Assembly: GCA_002817055.1 (NCBI GenBank)
Contig: MUCU01000001.1
Location: 1-28,243 of the forward strand
From: SAR202 cluster bacterium Io17-Chloro-G7
Lineage (GTDB): Bacteria; Chloroflexota; Dehalococcoidia; UBA3495
DNA length: 28,243 nt
Reading direction: 5' to 3'
Of this stretch, positions 15,485 to 23,552 are shown one piece after another (within the stretch, counting starts at the first letter, position 1; every line of letters starts with the position of its first letter). The notes beneath the pieces are model-generated. The model saw only the letters and a list, made by a program, of their open reading frames with translations. It did not search any database and was not told the origin of the DNA. Position numbers and translations under genes: made by a program.

Positions 15485-16641
15485 GCCACGGTTGGGTCCA
15501 CTGCCGTATCGGAAGTTTTGAATTGGAGGCTAATTGGAGCATTGAGCCGGGGGAGGTGCTTGTTCTTTTTGGCCCTTCCGGCTCCGGCAAGACCTCTACC
15601 CTTCGGGCCATTGCTGGCTTGCTACAACCTCAAAGAGGACACATAGAGATAGGCGGTCGCGTGGTCTACGATAGCGATAGTGGCCTGAGCATGCCGACCC
15701 ACCGCCGGAGAGTGGGTTACCTGACTCAACGATATAACCTATTTCCCCATCTAAATGTGGTCAGGAACATCGCTTATGGCCTCAAGTCTTGGACTTCCGC
15801 GGCCGCCGGCGAGCGAGTACGGGAACTAATTGAAGTGCTGCGCCTAGACGGTTTGGAGCAGCGGCGGCCATGGGAATTATCTGGAGGCCAGCAGCAACGG
15901 GTGGCTCTGGGCCGGGCCTTGGCGCCCAACCCTGAATTGCTTTTGCTAGACGAGCCATTTGCGTCTCTGGACATGGAACTCAGGCGTATTTTCCGGAGAG
16001 AGCTAAGATCGACATTGGCAGAGTCTAACGTCCCTGTGCTTCTGGTTACCCACGAACGGGAGGAGGCACTGGCATTGGCTGATTCAATCCAAGTGATAGA
16101 CCAAGGCAAGGTTCTGGCTCAAGGAAACCCTTTGGATGTTCTGGGGCAACCAGGGCAGGAAAGGGTGGCCAACCTAGTCGGGGTGGAGAACATGTTCCAA
16201 TTGACCATTGAAAGCCGCAATCACCCTGATGGCACTATGGTTTGCGTGGGAGGCGGATTAAGGATCGAAGTCCTTGTGGATGCCGGCGCAGCCGGTGCTC
16301 CTAGGCAGAATGCGTCCCGTTTAACCACCGGTCCAGTAGGGGTAATTGAGCCGCCTACCGGAAAGGGCGAAAGCGTGACCGTTGGCATCAGGGCTTCGGA
16401 TATCATACTTTCCCACCAGGATATCCGGGGGTCCACGGCCAGAAACCGGCTGCCTGGAGTGGTGACCGACGTGGAGTTGATGCCGCCGGGATACCAGGTT
16501 ACGCTGGATTGCGGACAGCCCTTTCGCTGCCAAATCACGGGAGCAGCCTTGGACGAGATGAGTATCCGCCCCGGAATGGACTTGTGGGCCGTATTCAAAG
16601 CTTCATCCTGCTTCCTGGTAGAAGCTAGCGCCAACACGTGA
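15466..16641 (+). CDS. modC: Molybdate ABC transporter ATP-binding protein with C-terminal TOBE domain
   Basis: This 391-residue protein carries Walker A GPSGSGKT (36-43), the ABC signature LSGGQQQR (138-145), Walker B LLLLDEP (158-164) and the H-loop His196. The remaining 170 residues contain an oxyanion-binding-type TOBE region (GIRASDIILSHQD, then VVTDVELMPPG). It supplies ATP-driven import with ModA and ModB. It overlaps the modB end by 19 bp from the ATG at 15466. A GTG at 15481 forms a tight GTGA overlap with the modB stop and may be the true start. Confidence 0.93.
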   Translation: MAGNRVSHGWVHCRIGSFELEANWSIEPGEVLVLFGPSGSGKTSTLRAIAGLLQPQRGHIEIGGRVVYDSDSGLSMPTHRRRVGYLTQRYNLFPHLNVVRNIAYGLKSWTSAAAGERVRELIEVLRLDGLEQRRPWELSGGQQQRVALGRALAPNPELLLLDEPFASLDMELRRIFRRELRSTLAESNVPVLLVTHEREEALALADSIQVIDQGKVLAQGNPLDVLGQPGQERVANLVGVENMFQLTIESRNHPDGTMVCVGGGLRIEVLVDAGAAGAPRQNASRLTTGPVGVIEPPTGKGESVTVGIRASDIILSHQDIRGSTARNRLPGVVTDVELMPPGYQVTLDCGQPFRCQITGAALDEMSIRPGMDLWAVFKASSCFLVEASANT

Positions 16642-16749
16642 CGCAAACGGATGAGCCTGTACAGTGTGGCTGCTTATCTAACCCTCCTATACACTCCTCC
16701 AGGCGGTGAATTAGTTGTCTAGCCTTCATAAACATCGGCCCTCCGCAAT

Positions 16750-16781
16750 CGCCCTAGCTACCACACGCCCTAACTACCACA
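16750..16781. repeat. 16-bp tandem repeat
   Basis: CGCCCTAGCTACCACA (16750-16765) is followed directly by CGCCCTAACTACCACA (16766-16781), with 15 of 16 bases identical. Confidence 0.85.
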
Positions 16782-17066
16782 CCATGATGCCACGGGAATC
16801 CCGTCAGGCCGCATCCGGATTGAACCCTCTTATGAAAAACCGCTACAATTGGATACCAGTCATCCCCGCGGACACCAGACAACCTCGGAAACCCGACATC
16901 GGTCAATTATCTCGACAACTGGCTGACACCAAAGAAAGCCAACAGGGCAGGGGTACCCATTTAACCACTATTTGCGCCGATAGGTTGCTCATAATGACAA
17001 TGGAGCCTTCCTCACTATCCTCGGCGGTGGGCAGCCTGTGGCCACTTGATGCACCGGAACAATGAT

Positions 17067-17092
17067 CCCGGACAATAAACCCGGACAACAAA
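17067..17092. repeat. 13-bp tandem repeat before ubiD
   Basis: CCCGGACAATAAA and CCCGGACAACAAA (12 of 13 identical) lie head to tail, ending ten bases before the ubiD ATG and next to its ribosome binding region. Confidence 0.8.
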
Positions 17093-17101
17093 GGCGGTGG
17101 A

Positions 17102-18559
17102 ATGAAATTTACTGACCTTCGTGCCTTCGTGGCTTTTTTGGAAAAGAAAGGAGAGCTGCGCCGGATTAAAACGCCGGTCAGTTGCGAGTTGGAAATCACC
17201 GAAATCGCAGACCGGGTGGTCAAGAGTGGCGGTCCAGCCCTTTTGTTCGAGAATGTTACCGGTTACGACATGCCGGTGTTAATCAACATGTTCGGTACCG
17301 GTCAACGTATGGCTTGGGGCTTGGGCGTGGATAACCTCGACGAACTTGTGGGACGGATTGAAGACCTACTGCAGCTAATGCATGGGCCTCCGCAAGGGTT
17401 GGTTAACAAGCTGCGCACCTTGGGCCAACTGGTTCATCTGGGCTCGTTTCAAGCCAAGACCGTCGGCAGCGCCCCTTGCCAGGAGGTTGTGATTCAGGGC
17501 GATGACGTCGACCTGTCGCGATTACCGGTGCTTAAATGCTGGCCGATGGACGCTGGACCGTTCATAACGCTGCCGTTGGTAATTACCCGGGACCCAGAAA
17601 CCGGCGTGCAAAACTACGGAACATACCGTATGCAAGTGTATGACCGCAATACCACCGGGATGCACTGGCAGACCCACAAGGTGGGCACTCGCCACTACCG
17701 TCTGACCGGGGAAATGGGCGGAGACCGCCTTCCGGTAGCTGTAGCCTTGGGAGCAGACCCTGCGACCATCTGGACAGGGTCCGCGCCGTTGCCACCGGAC
17801 ATGGATGAAATGACCGTGGCTGGTTTCCTGAGGGAAGACGGAGTTGATCTGGTCAAAGCCAAGACGGTGGACCTGTTGGTTCCGGCCCAGGCGGAGATTG
17901 TTTTAGAGGGTTACGTTGTGCCCGGAGAGGAGCGGGTTGAAGGGCCATTTGGAGACCACACCGGGTATTATTCCATGGCTGACCCATATCCGGTTTTCCA
18001 TGTTACCTGCCTAACTCGCAGGCGGAACCCAATTTATCCGGCTACAATCGTGGGGCGCCCGCCCATGGAAGATTATTGGATGGGGAAGGTAACCGAACGC
18101 CTTTTCCTGCCCACGCTCAAGCTAGTTTTGCCTGAAATTGTGGACATCAATATGCCAGCCGAGGGGGTGTTCCACAACCTGGTAATTGTGTCGATAAAAA
18201 AAGAGTTCCCAGGTCACGCTCGCAAGGTTATGCACGGGCTGTGGGGCTTGGGCTTGATGAGCCTGGCCAAGACCATTGTGGTAGTTGACCATTTTGTGGA
18301 CGTGCAGAATCCATCGGAGGTTGTCTGGCGAGTCACCAACAACATCGACCCCGCTCAAGACCTGGTGATTACCCAAGGGCCCATCGACGACTTGGACCAT
18401 GCCTCGCCAACTCCCAAATACGGCAGCAAGGTGGGCATCGACGCCACTCAAAAGGGACCGTCGGAGGGGCGCCTGCGGGAGTGGCCGCCGGATATTTTAA
18501 TGGATCCGGATATCCGAAGCCTCGTGGATAGCAAGTGGAGCGAGTACGGTATCGAATAA
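17102..18559 (+). CDS. ubiD: UbiD family prenyl-FMN-dependent decarboxylase
   Basis: This 485-residue cytoplasmic enzyme matches UbiD along its length: LRRIKTPV, EITEIADRVVKSGGPALLFE, then the active-site region ERVEGPFGDHTGYY (277-290, ExP with Glu280 and Pro282), TGRPP-like VGRPPMEDYW, and the C-terminal SKVGIDATQKGP. UbiD enzymes decarboxylate aromatic or unsaturated acids using prenylated FMN made by UbiX, which is encoded in this cluster. In a genome with futalosine-route menaquinone synthesis, the likely substrate is a 1,4-dihydroxy-6-naphthoate-type prenylated acid; this is an inference. GGCGGTGG precedes the ATG. Confidence 0.93.
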   Translation: MKFTDLRAFVAFLEKKGELRRIKTPVSCELEITEIADRVVKSGGPALLFENVTGYDMPVLINMFGTGQRMAWGLGVDNLDELVGRIEDLLQLMHGPPQGLVNKLRTLGQLVHLGSFQAKTVGSAPCQEVVIQGDDVDLSRLPVLKCWPMDAGPFITLPLVITRDPETGVQNYGTYRMQVYDRNTTGMHWQTHKVGTRHYRLTGEMGGDRLPVAVALGADPATIWTGSAPLPPDMDEMTVAGFLREDGVDLVKAKTVDLLVPAQAEIVLEGYVVPGEERVEGPFGDHTGYYSMADPYPVFHVTCLTRRRNPIYPATIVGRPPMEDYWMGKVTERLFLPTLKLVLPEIVDINMPAEGVFHNLVIVSIKKEFPGHARKVMHGLWGLGLMSLAKTIVVVDHFVDVQNPSEVVWRVTNNIDPAQDLVITQGPIDDLDHASPTPKYGSKVGIDATQKGPSEGRLREWPPDILMDPDIRSLVDSKWSEYGIE

Positions 18560-18819
18560 CCTCTCCCCACAGCCTGAGACAAGTTTCCCGCCTAGCGCTA
18601 ATCCAAGTTCCAGCGTGCTGCAATCGGGCCGGTATTCCCACGGTATTTGTATATTATCAAGCAACTCGATTCCGGCCGGAGGCTCGGCAAGCAAACGGTT
18701 TGTGATCTGACACGAGGATCGGAGCGTGGGGTATCATGTATAAGGTGATCGACGTCTATACATTCCATATGGCGTCGCTCGGCGGCCCGGCAATCCGCTT
18801 GATCACTAGATAGGACGAA

Positions 18820-19716
18820 ATGGCACGAACCGCTGTACAAAGCGCTGTAGCCTTTCCCCGTACGTTGGTAGTCAAGACACCGATATATCTTGCATCCATC
18901 CGTGTTTGGGAGTCGCTATACGCCGCTCCCTTTGCGTACATCGGTATGTTATTGGCAGCGGATGGTTGGCCTGGCTGGAGCACTTTTATCTGGATAACTG
19001 TGGCTCTCTCCGGCGTTCGAACGCTGGGCATGTCGGCCAACCGGTTGGTGCACGCAAAAGAGGATGCGGCAAATCCTCGGACTATGAACCGGCACATGCC
19101 CCGGGGATTGCTGAAAACCAAAGAAGTCTGGGGCATGATGCTGGTGTCGACGGGTATATTCATGTACGCCGCCTCCCAGCTAAATGGCTTGGCTTTGGCT
19201 TTGGCCCCGGTAGCTGCCGCTTACGTAGTCCTTTATTCTTATGCCAAATATCACACTTGGGGCTGCCATTTCTTCCTAGGCTGGGCGTTGGGAATTGCCC
19301 CCTCCGCCGCCTGGATTGGAGTCACAGGGAGGCTTGACCCGGAGGCCGCTCTTTTGTCCTTTGCCGTGGCGACTTGGGCTGGCGGGTTCGATGTGGTATA
19401 CGGTTGCGCCGACCTGGATTTCGACAAGCAATACGGCGTCTACTCCCTGCCCAAAAGGTTTGGCATCGCAGCCGCCCTTTGGGTGACTAAAATCATGCAC
19501 CTGTTCTCAGCGCTGGCCCTGTTGGCAGTCGGTCTCTGGCTGGACCTGGGATTTTATTATTTCATTGGCTGGGCCATCGCCGTATTGTTGCTGGCTTTCG
19601 AAAACACTTTGGTAAGGGCTAGTAACATGTCCAAGCTCCACTCGCCGTTCTTTAAATACAACAGCCTCATCTCGATGCTGCTGTTGATTTTCACTATTCT
19701 GGCCGTGGCCGCTTAA
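18820..19716 (+). CDS. ubiA: UbiA family prenyltransferase
   Basis: This 298-residue integral membrane protein has about eight hydrophobic segments and attaches a polyprenyl chain to the aromatic head of a quinone precursor. The first Asp motif, normally NxxxDxxxD, reads N74-R-L-V-H78-A-K-E-D82 and is followed by NPRT (85-88). The first Asp is thus His. The second motif is intact: D198-L-D-F-D202 in YGCADLDFDKQYG. The substitution is odd because these residues hold Mg-pyrophosphate. AGGA precedes the ATG. It lies 260 bp after ubiD and 6 bp before ubiX. Confidence 0.9.
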   Translation: MARTAVQSAVAFPRTLVVKTPIYLASIRVWESLYAAPFAYIGMLLAADGWPGWSTFIWITVALSGVRTLGMSANRLVHAKEDAANPRTMNRHMPRGLLKTKEVWGMMLVSTGIFMYAASQLNGLALALAPVAAAYVVLYSYAKYHTWGCHFFLGWALGIAPSAAWIGVTGRLDPEAALLSFAVATWAGGFDVVYGCADLDFDKQYGVYSLPKRFGIAAALWVTKIMHLFSALALLAVGLWLDLGFYYFIGWAIAVLLLAFENTLVRASNMSKLHSPFFKYNSLISMLLLIFTILAVAA

Positions 19717-19722
19717 TTCCAC

Positions 19723-20307
19723 ATGTCGGTAATAGTAGGCATTACAGGAGCCAGTGGTTCCGTCCTAGCGTTAAACACAGTGGACGAGTTGCTAAAAAGG
19801 AACGTGGCAACAGCCGTTGTTTGCTCCAACAGCGCCAGGCTTGTGTGGCTGGACGAGCTTGAGACTCCCTTCAACGAAACCCTGGTGGAATGGCAGGAAA
19901 ACCCAAACTTTAGTTTTTACTCGGCCAACGACATGCGGGCGCCCATTGCCAGCGGAACCCATCCCGCCAAGGCAATGGTGGTCGTTCCCGCAAGCATGAA
20001 CACCATAGCCTCAATAGCCCACGGCATCACCAGTCATCTGGTGCACCGGGCTGCCGATGTTTGCTTGAAAGAAAGGCGACGCTTGGTCGTTGTGCCCCGG
20101 GAAACACCACTCAACAACACTCATCTGGAGAACATGTTGACGTTGAGCAGGCTAGGGGCCGTGATCCTGCCGCCCGAACCTGCCTTCTACTTGAAACCCC
20201 AAAGTGTGGATGACATCGTCCGCTTCGTGGTGAACCGCATAATGGTCGCCTTAGACGTTGATGAAGCGCTACCGGAAGAATTTCGGTACGAAGAAAAGGG
20301 AAGCTGA
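19723..20307 (+). CDS. ubiX: Flavin prenyltransferase UbiX
   Basis: This 194-residue protein begins with the flavin-binding loop GITGASGS (6-13). It also has the ASGTHPAKAMVVVPASM-type stretch and the HRAADVCLKERR-RLVVVPRETPL motif of UbiX. It makes prenylated FMN for the UbiD decarboxylase encoded upstream. The pair in one operon-like run is a standard arrangement. The stop overlaps the start of the next gene by 1 base (TGATG), so translation is probably coupled. Confidence 0.94.
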   Translation: MSVIVGITGASGSVLALNTVDELLKRNVATAVVCSNSARLVWLDELETPFNETLVEWQENPNFSFYSANDMRAPIASGTHPAKAMVVVPASMNTIASIAHGITSHLVHRAADVCLKERRRLVVVPRETPLNNTHLENMLTLSRLGAVILPPEPAFYLKPQSVDDIVRFVVNRIMVALDVDEALPEEFRYEEKGS

Positions 20308-20660
20308 TGAGAATTACCTATATTAACGGGACGGTCCGGGGTCCTGCTGGAATCGAAGCGGAAGTAAATCTGCTTATCGACAGCGGCGCAACCTACTCAT
20401 TGCTGACCCACAGTGCCTGGGAAGCCATTGGCCTCGTTGCTAAGAGGGAGATGATTTTTACGCTTGCCGACGGCGCGACTGTGCAGCGTAGAATTTCCGA
20501 ATGCTACCTGATGCTACCCCAAGGGGGAACCCACACGCCAGTGATTTTAGGTGAGGCCGATGACGAGGCTCTCTTAGGCGTGGTCACGTTGGAAGAGTTG
20601 GGTCTGTTGTTCAATCCCTTTAACCGCACGCTCCAACCTATGCCGATGATGTTAGCCTGA
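20307..20660 (+). CDS. Clan AA aspartic-protease-like protein
   Basis: This 117-residue protein has the retropepsin-like active-site signature LLIDSGATYSLL, with Asp-Ser-Gly-Ala (about 26-31), then strands ending in LLGVVTLEELGLLFNP, the family's second hallmark. One domain per chain implies an active homodimer. Proteins of this size are common in bacteria, and their targets are largely unknown. It is locked into the quinone cluster between ubiX (1-base overlap) and ubiE (4-bp gap), which suggests co-expression. A role in turnover of a membrane enzyme is possible but unsupported. Confidence 0.85.
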   Translation: MRITYINGTVRGPAGIEAEVNLLIDSGATYSLLTHSAWEAIGLVAKREMIFTLADGATVQRRISECYLMLPQGGTHTPVILGEADDEALLGVVTLEELGLLFNPFNRTLQPMPMMLA

Positions 20661-20664
20661 CCCC

Positions 20665-21384
20665 ATGGCGCAGCTCAAGGGCGAGGCGAAACAAGAGTAC
20701 GTTGCCGAACTGTTTGCCCGCATAGCCGGCCGCTATGATTTGATGAACGACCTTATGACCTTTGGGCAGCATCGGCGGTGGAAACGACATACTGCTCGTA
20801 TTACGGCCCAAGGCCTTGAGGGAATGTCGTTAGACATAGCCACCGGTACGGGAGACTTGGCGCGGGCCCTTTCCCGCCAAACGGGGATTGAGCACTCGAT
20901 CGGATTAGACCTTCTGCCGGAGATGATTTCCCGAGGCTATGCCAAGACCCGTTCCCAAGGACTGGCGTTAAACACTACGATGATGCTGGGCGACGCTCTT
21001 CGGTTGCCCTTCCCTGATGGATCCTTTGCTTGCGCAACCGCAGGTTTCAGCCTACGCAACATGCCGGATATCAAAGCCGCTCTGAGCGAGATGGTGCGGG
21101 TGGTTAGGCCCGGCGGAAGAATTACAACTCTTGAGCTGTCCCCGATGGGATCCGGCCTCAAATCTGACGTTTTTCGGTTCTGCTTTCACCGTTTGGTGCC
21201 ATTAATGGGTCAAGTAGTAACCGGAAACAGGGCCGCATATACATACCTGCCCCAATCGGTCGACTACTTCTTGGAAGCCGACCGGTTGGCCTCAATATTC
21301 CAAGAACTCGGTTTGGAAGGCGTAGGCTACCGGCGCATGGGCATAGGTACCGTGGCCTTGCACTGGGGTCAGCGGCCACAATAG
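20665..21384 (+). CDS. ubiE: UbiE/MenG-type quinone methyltransferase
   Basis: This 239-residue SAM-dependent methyltransferase matches UbiE: VAELFARIAGRYDLMNDLMTFGQHRRWK, cut here into RYDLMNDLMTFG and RRWK. The SAM motif is DIATGTGDLA (57-66), and the post-motif region has TTLELSP and YLPQSVDYF. It methylates demethylmenaquinone or the benzoquinone equivalent, the last step of quinone synthesis. It closes the ubi cluster. The ribosome binding site is weak. Confidence 0.93.
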   Translation: MAQLKGEAKQEYVAELFARIAGRYDLMNDLMTFGQHRRWKRHTARITAQGLEGMSLDIATGTGDLARALSRQTGIEHSIGLDLLPEMISRGYAKTRSQGLALNTTMMLGDALRLPFPDGSFACATAGFSLRNMPDIKAALSEMVRVVRPGGRITTLELSPMGSGLKSDVFRFCFHRLVPLMGQVVTGNRAAYTYLPQSVDYFLEADRLASIFQELGLEGVGYRRMGIGTVALHWGQRPQ

Positions 21385-21403
21385 CGCTCAAGCTCCAGTA
21401 AAG

Positions 21404-21435
21404 TTAATGAACCTTAAAATTAATGAACCTTTTTC
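21404..21435. repeat. Degenerate 16-bp tandem repeat
   Basis: TTAATGAACCTT recurs at 21404-21415 and 21420-21431, with a period of 16 bp. The second copy also begins a weak inverted repeat (TGAACC 21424-21429 with GGTTCA 21451-21456). No T-run follows, so a terminator is not supported. Confidence 0.6.
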
Positions 21436-21565
21436 GGATTCCGGACAAAGGGTTCACCTTGTCCAGCCATCGCAATTGGGATAAACTGATAAGGCGATTT
21501 AATGATTTCAACCGTCGGTTGTTATTTCATTAACGAATCAAAATAAATTGGCCTCAGGGTTACCG

Positions 21566-22645
21566 ATGATCTCAGTATTCGACAAATTAGATTCAGTCCT
21601 CCATCGCTACCAGGAGATTGAGGAATCCATGGCCAAGCCTGAAGTGGCAGTAGATTTCGAGAAAGTTCAGGAGTTGGCCAAAGAGCGGGCTTCCTTGGAA
21701 GGACTGGTAGAAATATCCCGGCGGCATCGCATTTTGAGCGCCGAGCGCAAGAGCCTCGAGGAATTGGTGAGGGAGGAAACCGACCAGGAAATTACCCAGA
21801 TGGCCCGGGAGGAATTGGCCCAGGTCGAAACCAAGTTAGCAGTCCTGAGCGAAGAGTTGAAGCTGGCTCTGCTGCCCAAAGACCCCAACGATGACAGGAG
21901 CGTTATCGTGGAAGTACGAGCGGGTACAGGGGGCGCCGAAGCCTCCCTCTTCGCCAGCGATCTATACCGCTCCTACACCCGTTACGCTCAGATGAACAAC
22001 TGGAAAGTGGATGTCATGGACACCAGCCCGTCTGATCAAGGCGGGTTCAACAAAATCGTGTTTGAGATCCAAGGCAAAGGGGTTTTTAGTCGGCTCAAGT
22101 ACGAGCGGGGCGTTCACCGGGTACAGCGGGTGCCGGATACCGAGACTCAGGGCCGAATTCACACCTCCACAGCCACCGTTGCGGTCCTTCCCGAAGCGGA
22201 TGAAGTAGAGGTCAAGATCAGCCCCGACGACCTGCGCATCGACATTTTCCATGCCGGGGGTCACGGCGGCCAGAACGTGAACAAAGTAGCAACGGCAGTG
22301 CGCATCGTATACGAACCCACCGGGTTAACCGTTGTTTGCCAGGACGAGAGGTCTCAATTCAAGAACAAACAGCGGGCCATGGCCATGATGCGAGCCAAAA
22401 TATTTGAACTAGAGCAGGAACGTCATGCGGCCGAAATTTCCCAGGACCGGCGTTCTCAGGTCGGCGCCGCCGAGCGGTCCGAAAAAATCCGGACCTACAA
22501 TTATCCACAAGACAGGATAACCGACCACCGCATAAATTCCAGCTTCCACGACATGCCGAAGATCATGGACGGCGGACTAGACATCATAATCAACCAACTC
22601 ACTACGTGGGAGCAAGCCAAGCTGCTTGAGGGTGGTCTGGCCTAG
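21566..22645 (+). CDS. prfA: Peptide chain release factor 1
   Basis: This 359-residue protein is RF1: the PxT stop-recognition motif is PDT (190-192) in RVQRVPDTETQGRIHTS, and the catalytic GGQ lies at 234-236 (GGHGGQNVN). RF1 reads UAA and UAG only, so it would not compete for the in-frame UGAs described here; RF2 would. The ATG at 21566 is preferred because AGGG precedes it and homology starts there; a TTG 18 bp upstream is in frame. The next gene is prmC, 15 bp downstream, its usual partner. Confidence 0.95.
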   Translation: MISVFDKLDSVLHRYQEIEESMAKPEVAVDFEKVQELAKERASLEGLVEISRRHRILSAERKSLEELVREETDQEITQMAREELAQVETKLAVLSEELKLALLPKDPNDDRSVIVEVRAGTGGAEASLFASDLYRSYTRYAQMNNWKVDVMDTSPSDQGGFNKIVFEIQGKGVFSRLKYERGVHRVQRVPDTETQGRIHTSTATVAVLPEADEVEVKISPDDLRIDIFHAGGHGGQNVNKVATAVRIVYEPTGLTVVCQDERSQFKNKQRAMAMMRAKIFELEQERHAAEISQDRRSQVGAAERSEKIRTYNYPQDRITDHRINSSFHDMPKIMDGGLDIIINQLTTWEQAKLLEGGLA

Positions 22646-22660
22646 CCCGGACCACCAGCG

Positions 22661-23530
22661 ATGGCAACCCTCCGCGAAGTTATCCAGAACACCCATCGGG
22701 TCATTGAAGCTGCGAGTATCCCCGACTCACGCTTGGAAGCGGAAGTCATGGTGATGAACGTGATGCGCATGCCCCGGCAGGACATCTTCTCCAATCAGGA
22801 GAACGAAGTAACGCCTCAGCAAGAACGGGATCTGGCTGCTATCGTCGAGCGGCGGCTGACCCGTGAGCCCCTGGCCTACATTCTGGGCATCCGTGAGTTC
22901 TACGGAATAAACCTGCTGGTGAACTCGAACGTCTTGATCCCACGTCCCGAGACCGAAAACCTGGTCGAGCATGCCCTGTTCATGGCCCTGATGGGTATGG
23001 AGACTACCGAGTTGGTGATCGCTGACGTGGGCACTGGAACAGGCGCCATTGCCATTACCTTGGCTATACACATGCCCGGTGCGCGTATCTACGCTTTCGA
23101 CAACGACGACGCTGTATTGGACGTGGCGGCGTATAACATCCGGTCCCATAACGTGGCTGACCGCGTTACGCTGGGCAAGGGCGATCTTCTGGAGCCGCTA
23201 CGGGAACCAGTGGACTTGATTGTTGCCAACCTCCCCTACATCCCTACATCCCGAATACCCACCTTGCAACCGGAGATTCAGTGGGAACCGATAGGCGCAC
23301 TGGACGGTGGCGAAGACGGTCTCGACCCGATACGCCGGTTGCTTTCTCAAGCGGCAAGCAAGGTAAAAGAGCAAGCGACCATCTTGTTGGAACTGGACCC
23401 GGAGCAAGTCCCGGCGGTGGAGGAGTTGGCCAAACAGCATTTCCCCCAGGCCACCACCAGCGTAGAGCAAGACCTGGCCCACCTAAACCGGATTTTCGTG
23501 ATCAGCCTGTCAGGGGAAGGAGATCTCTAG
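22661..23530 (+). CDS. prmC: Release factor glutamine methyltransferase
   Basis: This 289-residue protein has the PrmC N-terminal helical domain and a SAM-binding motif ADVGTGTGAIAI (121-132). The catalytic NPPY motif reads NLPY (190-193). It methylates the GGQ glutamine of release factors, which fits its place directly after prfA. It ends 22 bp before the convergent thioredoxin-NHL gene; no terminator hairpin is visible in that gap. Confidence 0.94.
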   Translation: MATLREVIQNTHRVIEAASIPDSRLEAEVMVMNVMRMPRQDIFSNQENEVTPQQERDLAAIVERRLTREPLAYILGIREFYGINLLVNSNVLIPRPETENLVEHALFMALMGMETTELVIADVGTGTGAIAITLAIHMPGARIYAFDNDDAVLDVAAYNIRSHNVADRVTLGKGDLLEPLREPVDLIVANLPYIPTSRIPTLQPEIQWEPIGALDGGEDGLDPIRRLLSQAASKVKEQATILLELDPEQVPAVEELAKQHFPQATTSVEQDLAHLNRIFVISLSGEGDL

Positions 23531-23552
23531 GGATTTTCCTTCAGTCGACCCT

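Larger units (their letters stand above)
16642..17101. other. Intergenic region between modC and ubiD
   Basis: No gene is supported in these 460 bp. A 116-codon frame here (16715-17065) has no ribosome binding site and low-complexity, arginine/threonine-rich content. Two short tandem duplications occur (16750-16781 and 17067-17092). No clear terminator or -35/-10 pair was found. Confidence 0.5.

Noticed and set aside
16715..17065. 116-codon frame between modC and ubiD
   Set aside because: It starts at a TTG with no ribosome binding site, covers a tandem repeat, and shows no recognisable fold or family.
18560..18819. Possible tRNA or small RNA between ubiD and ubiA
   Set aside because: No TpsiC-type motif, acceptor stem or stable fold was found; it is treated as a promoter-bearing gap.
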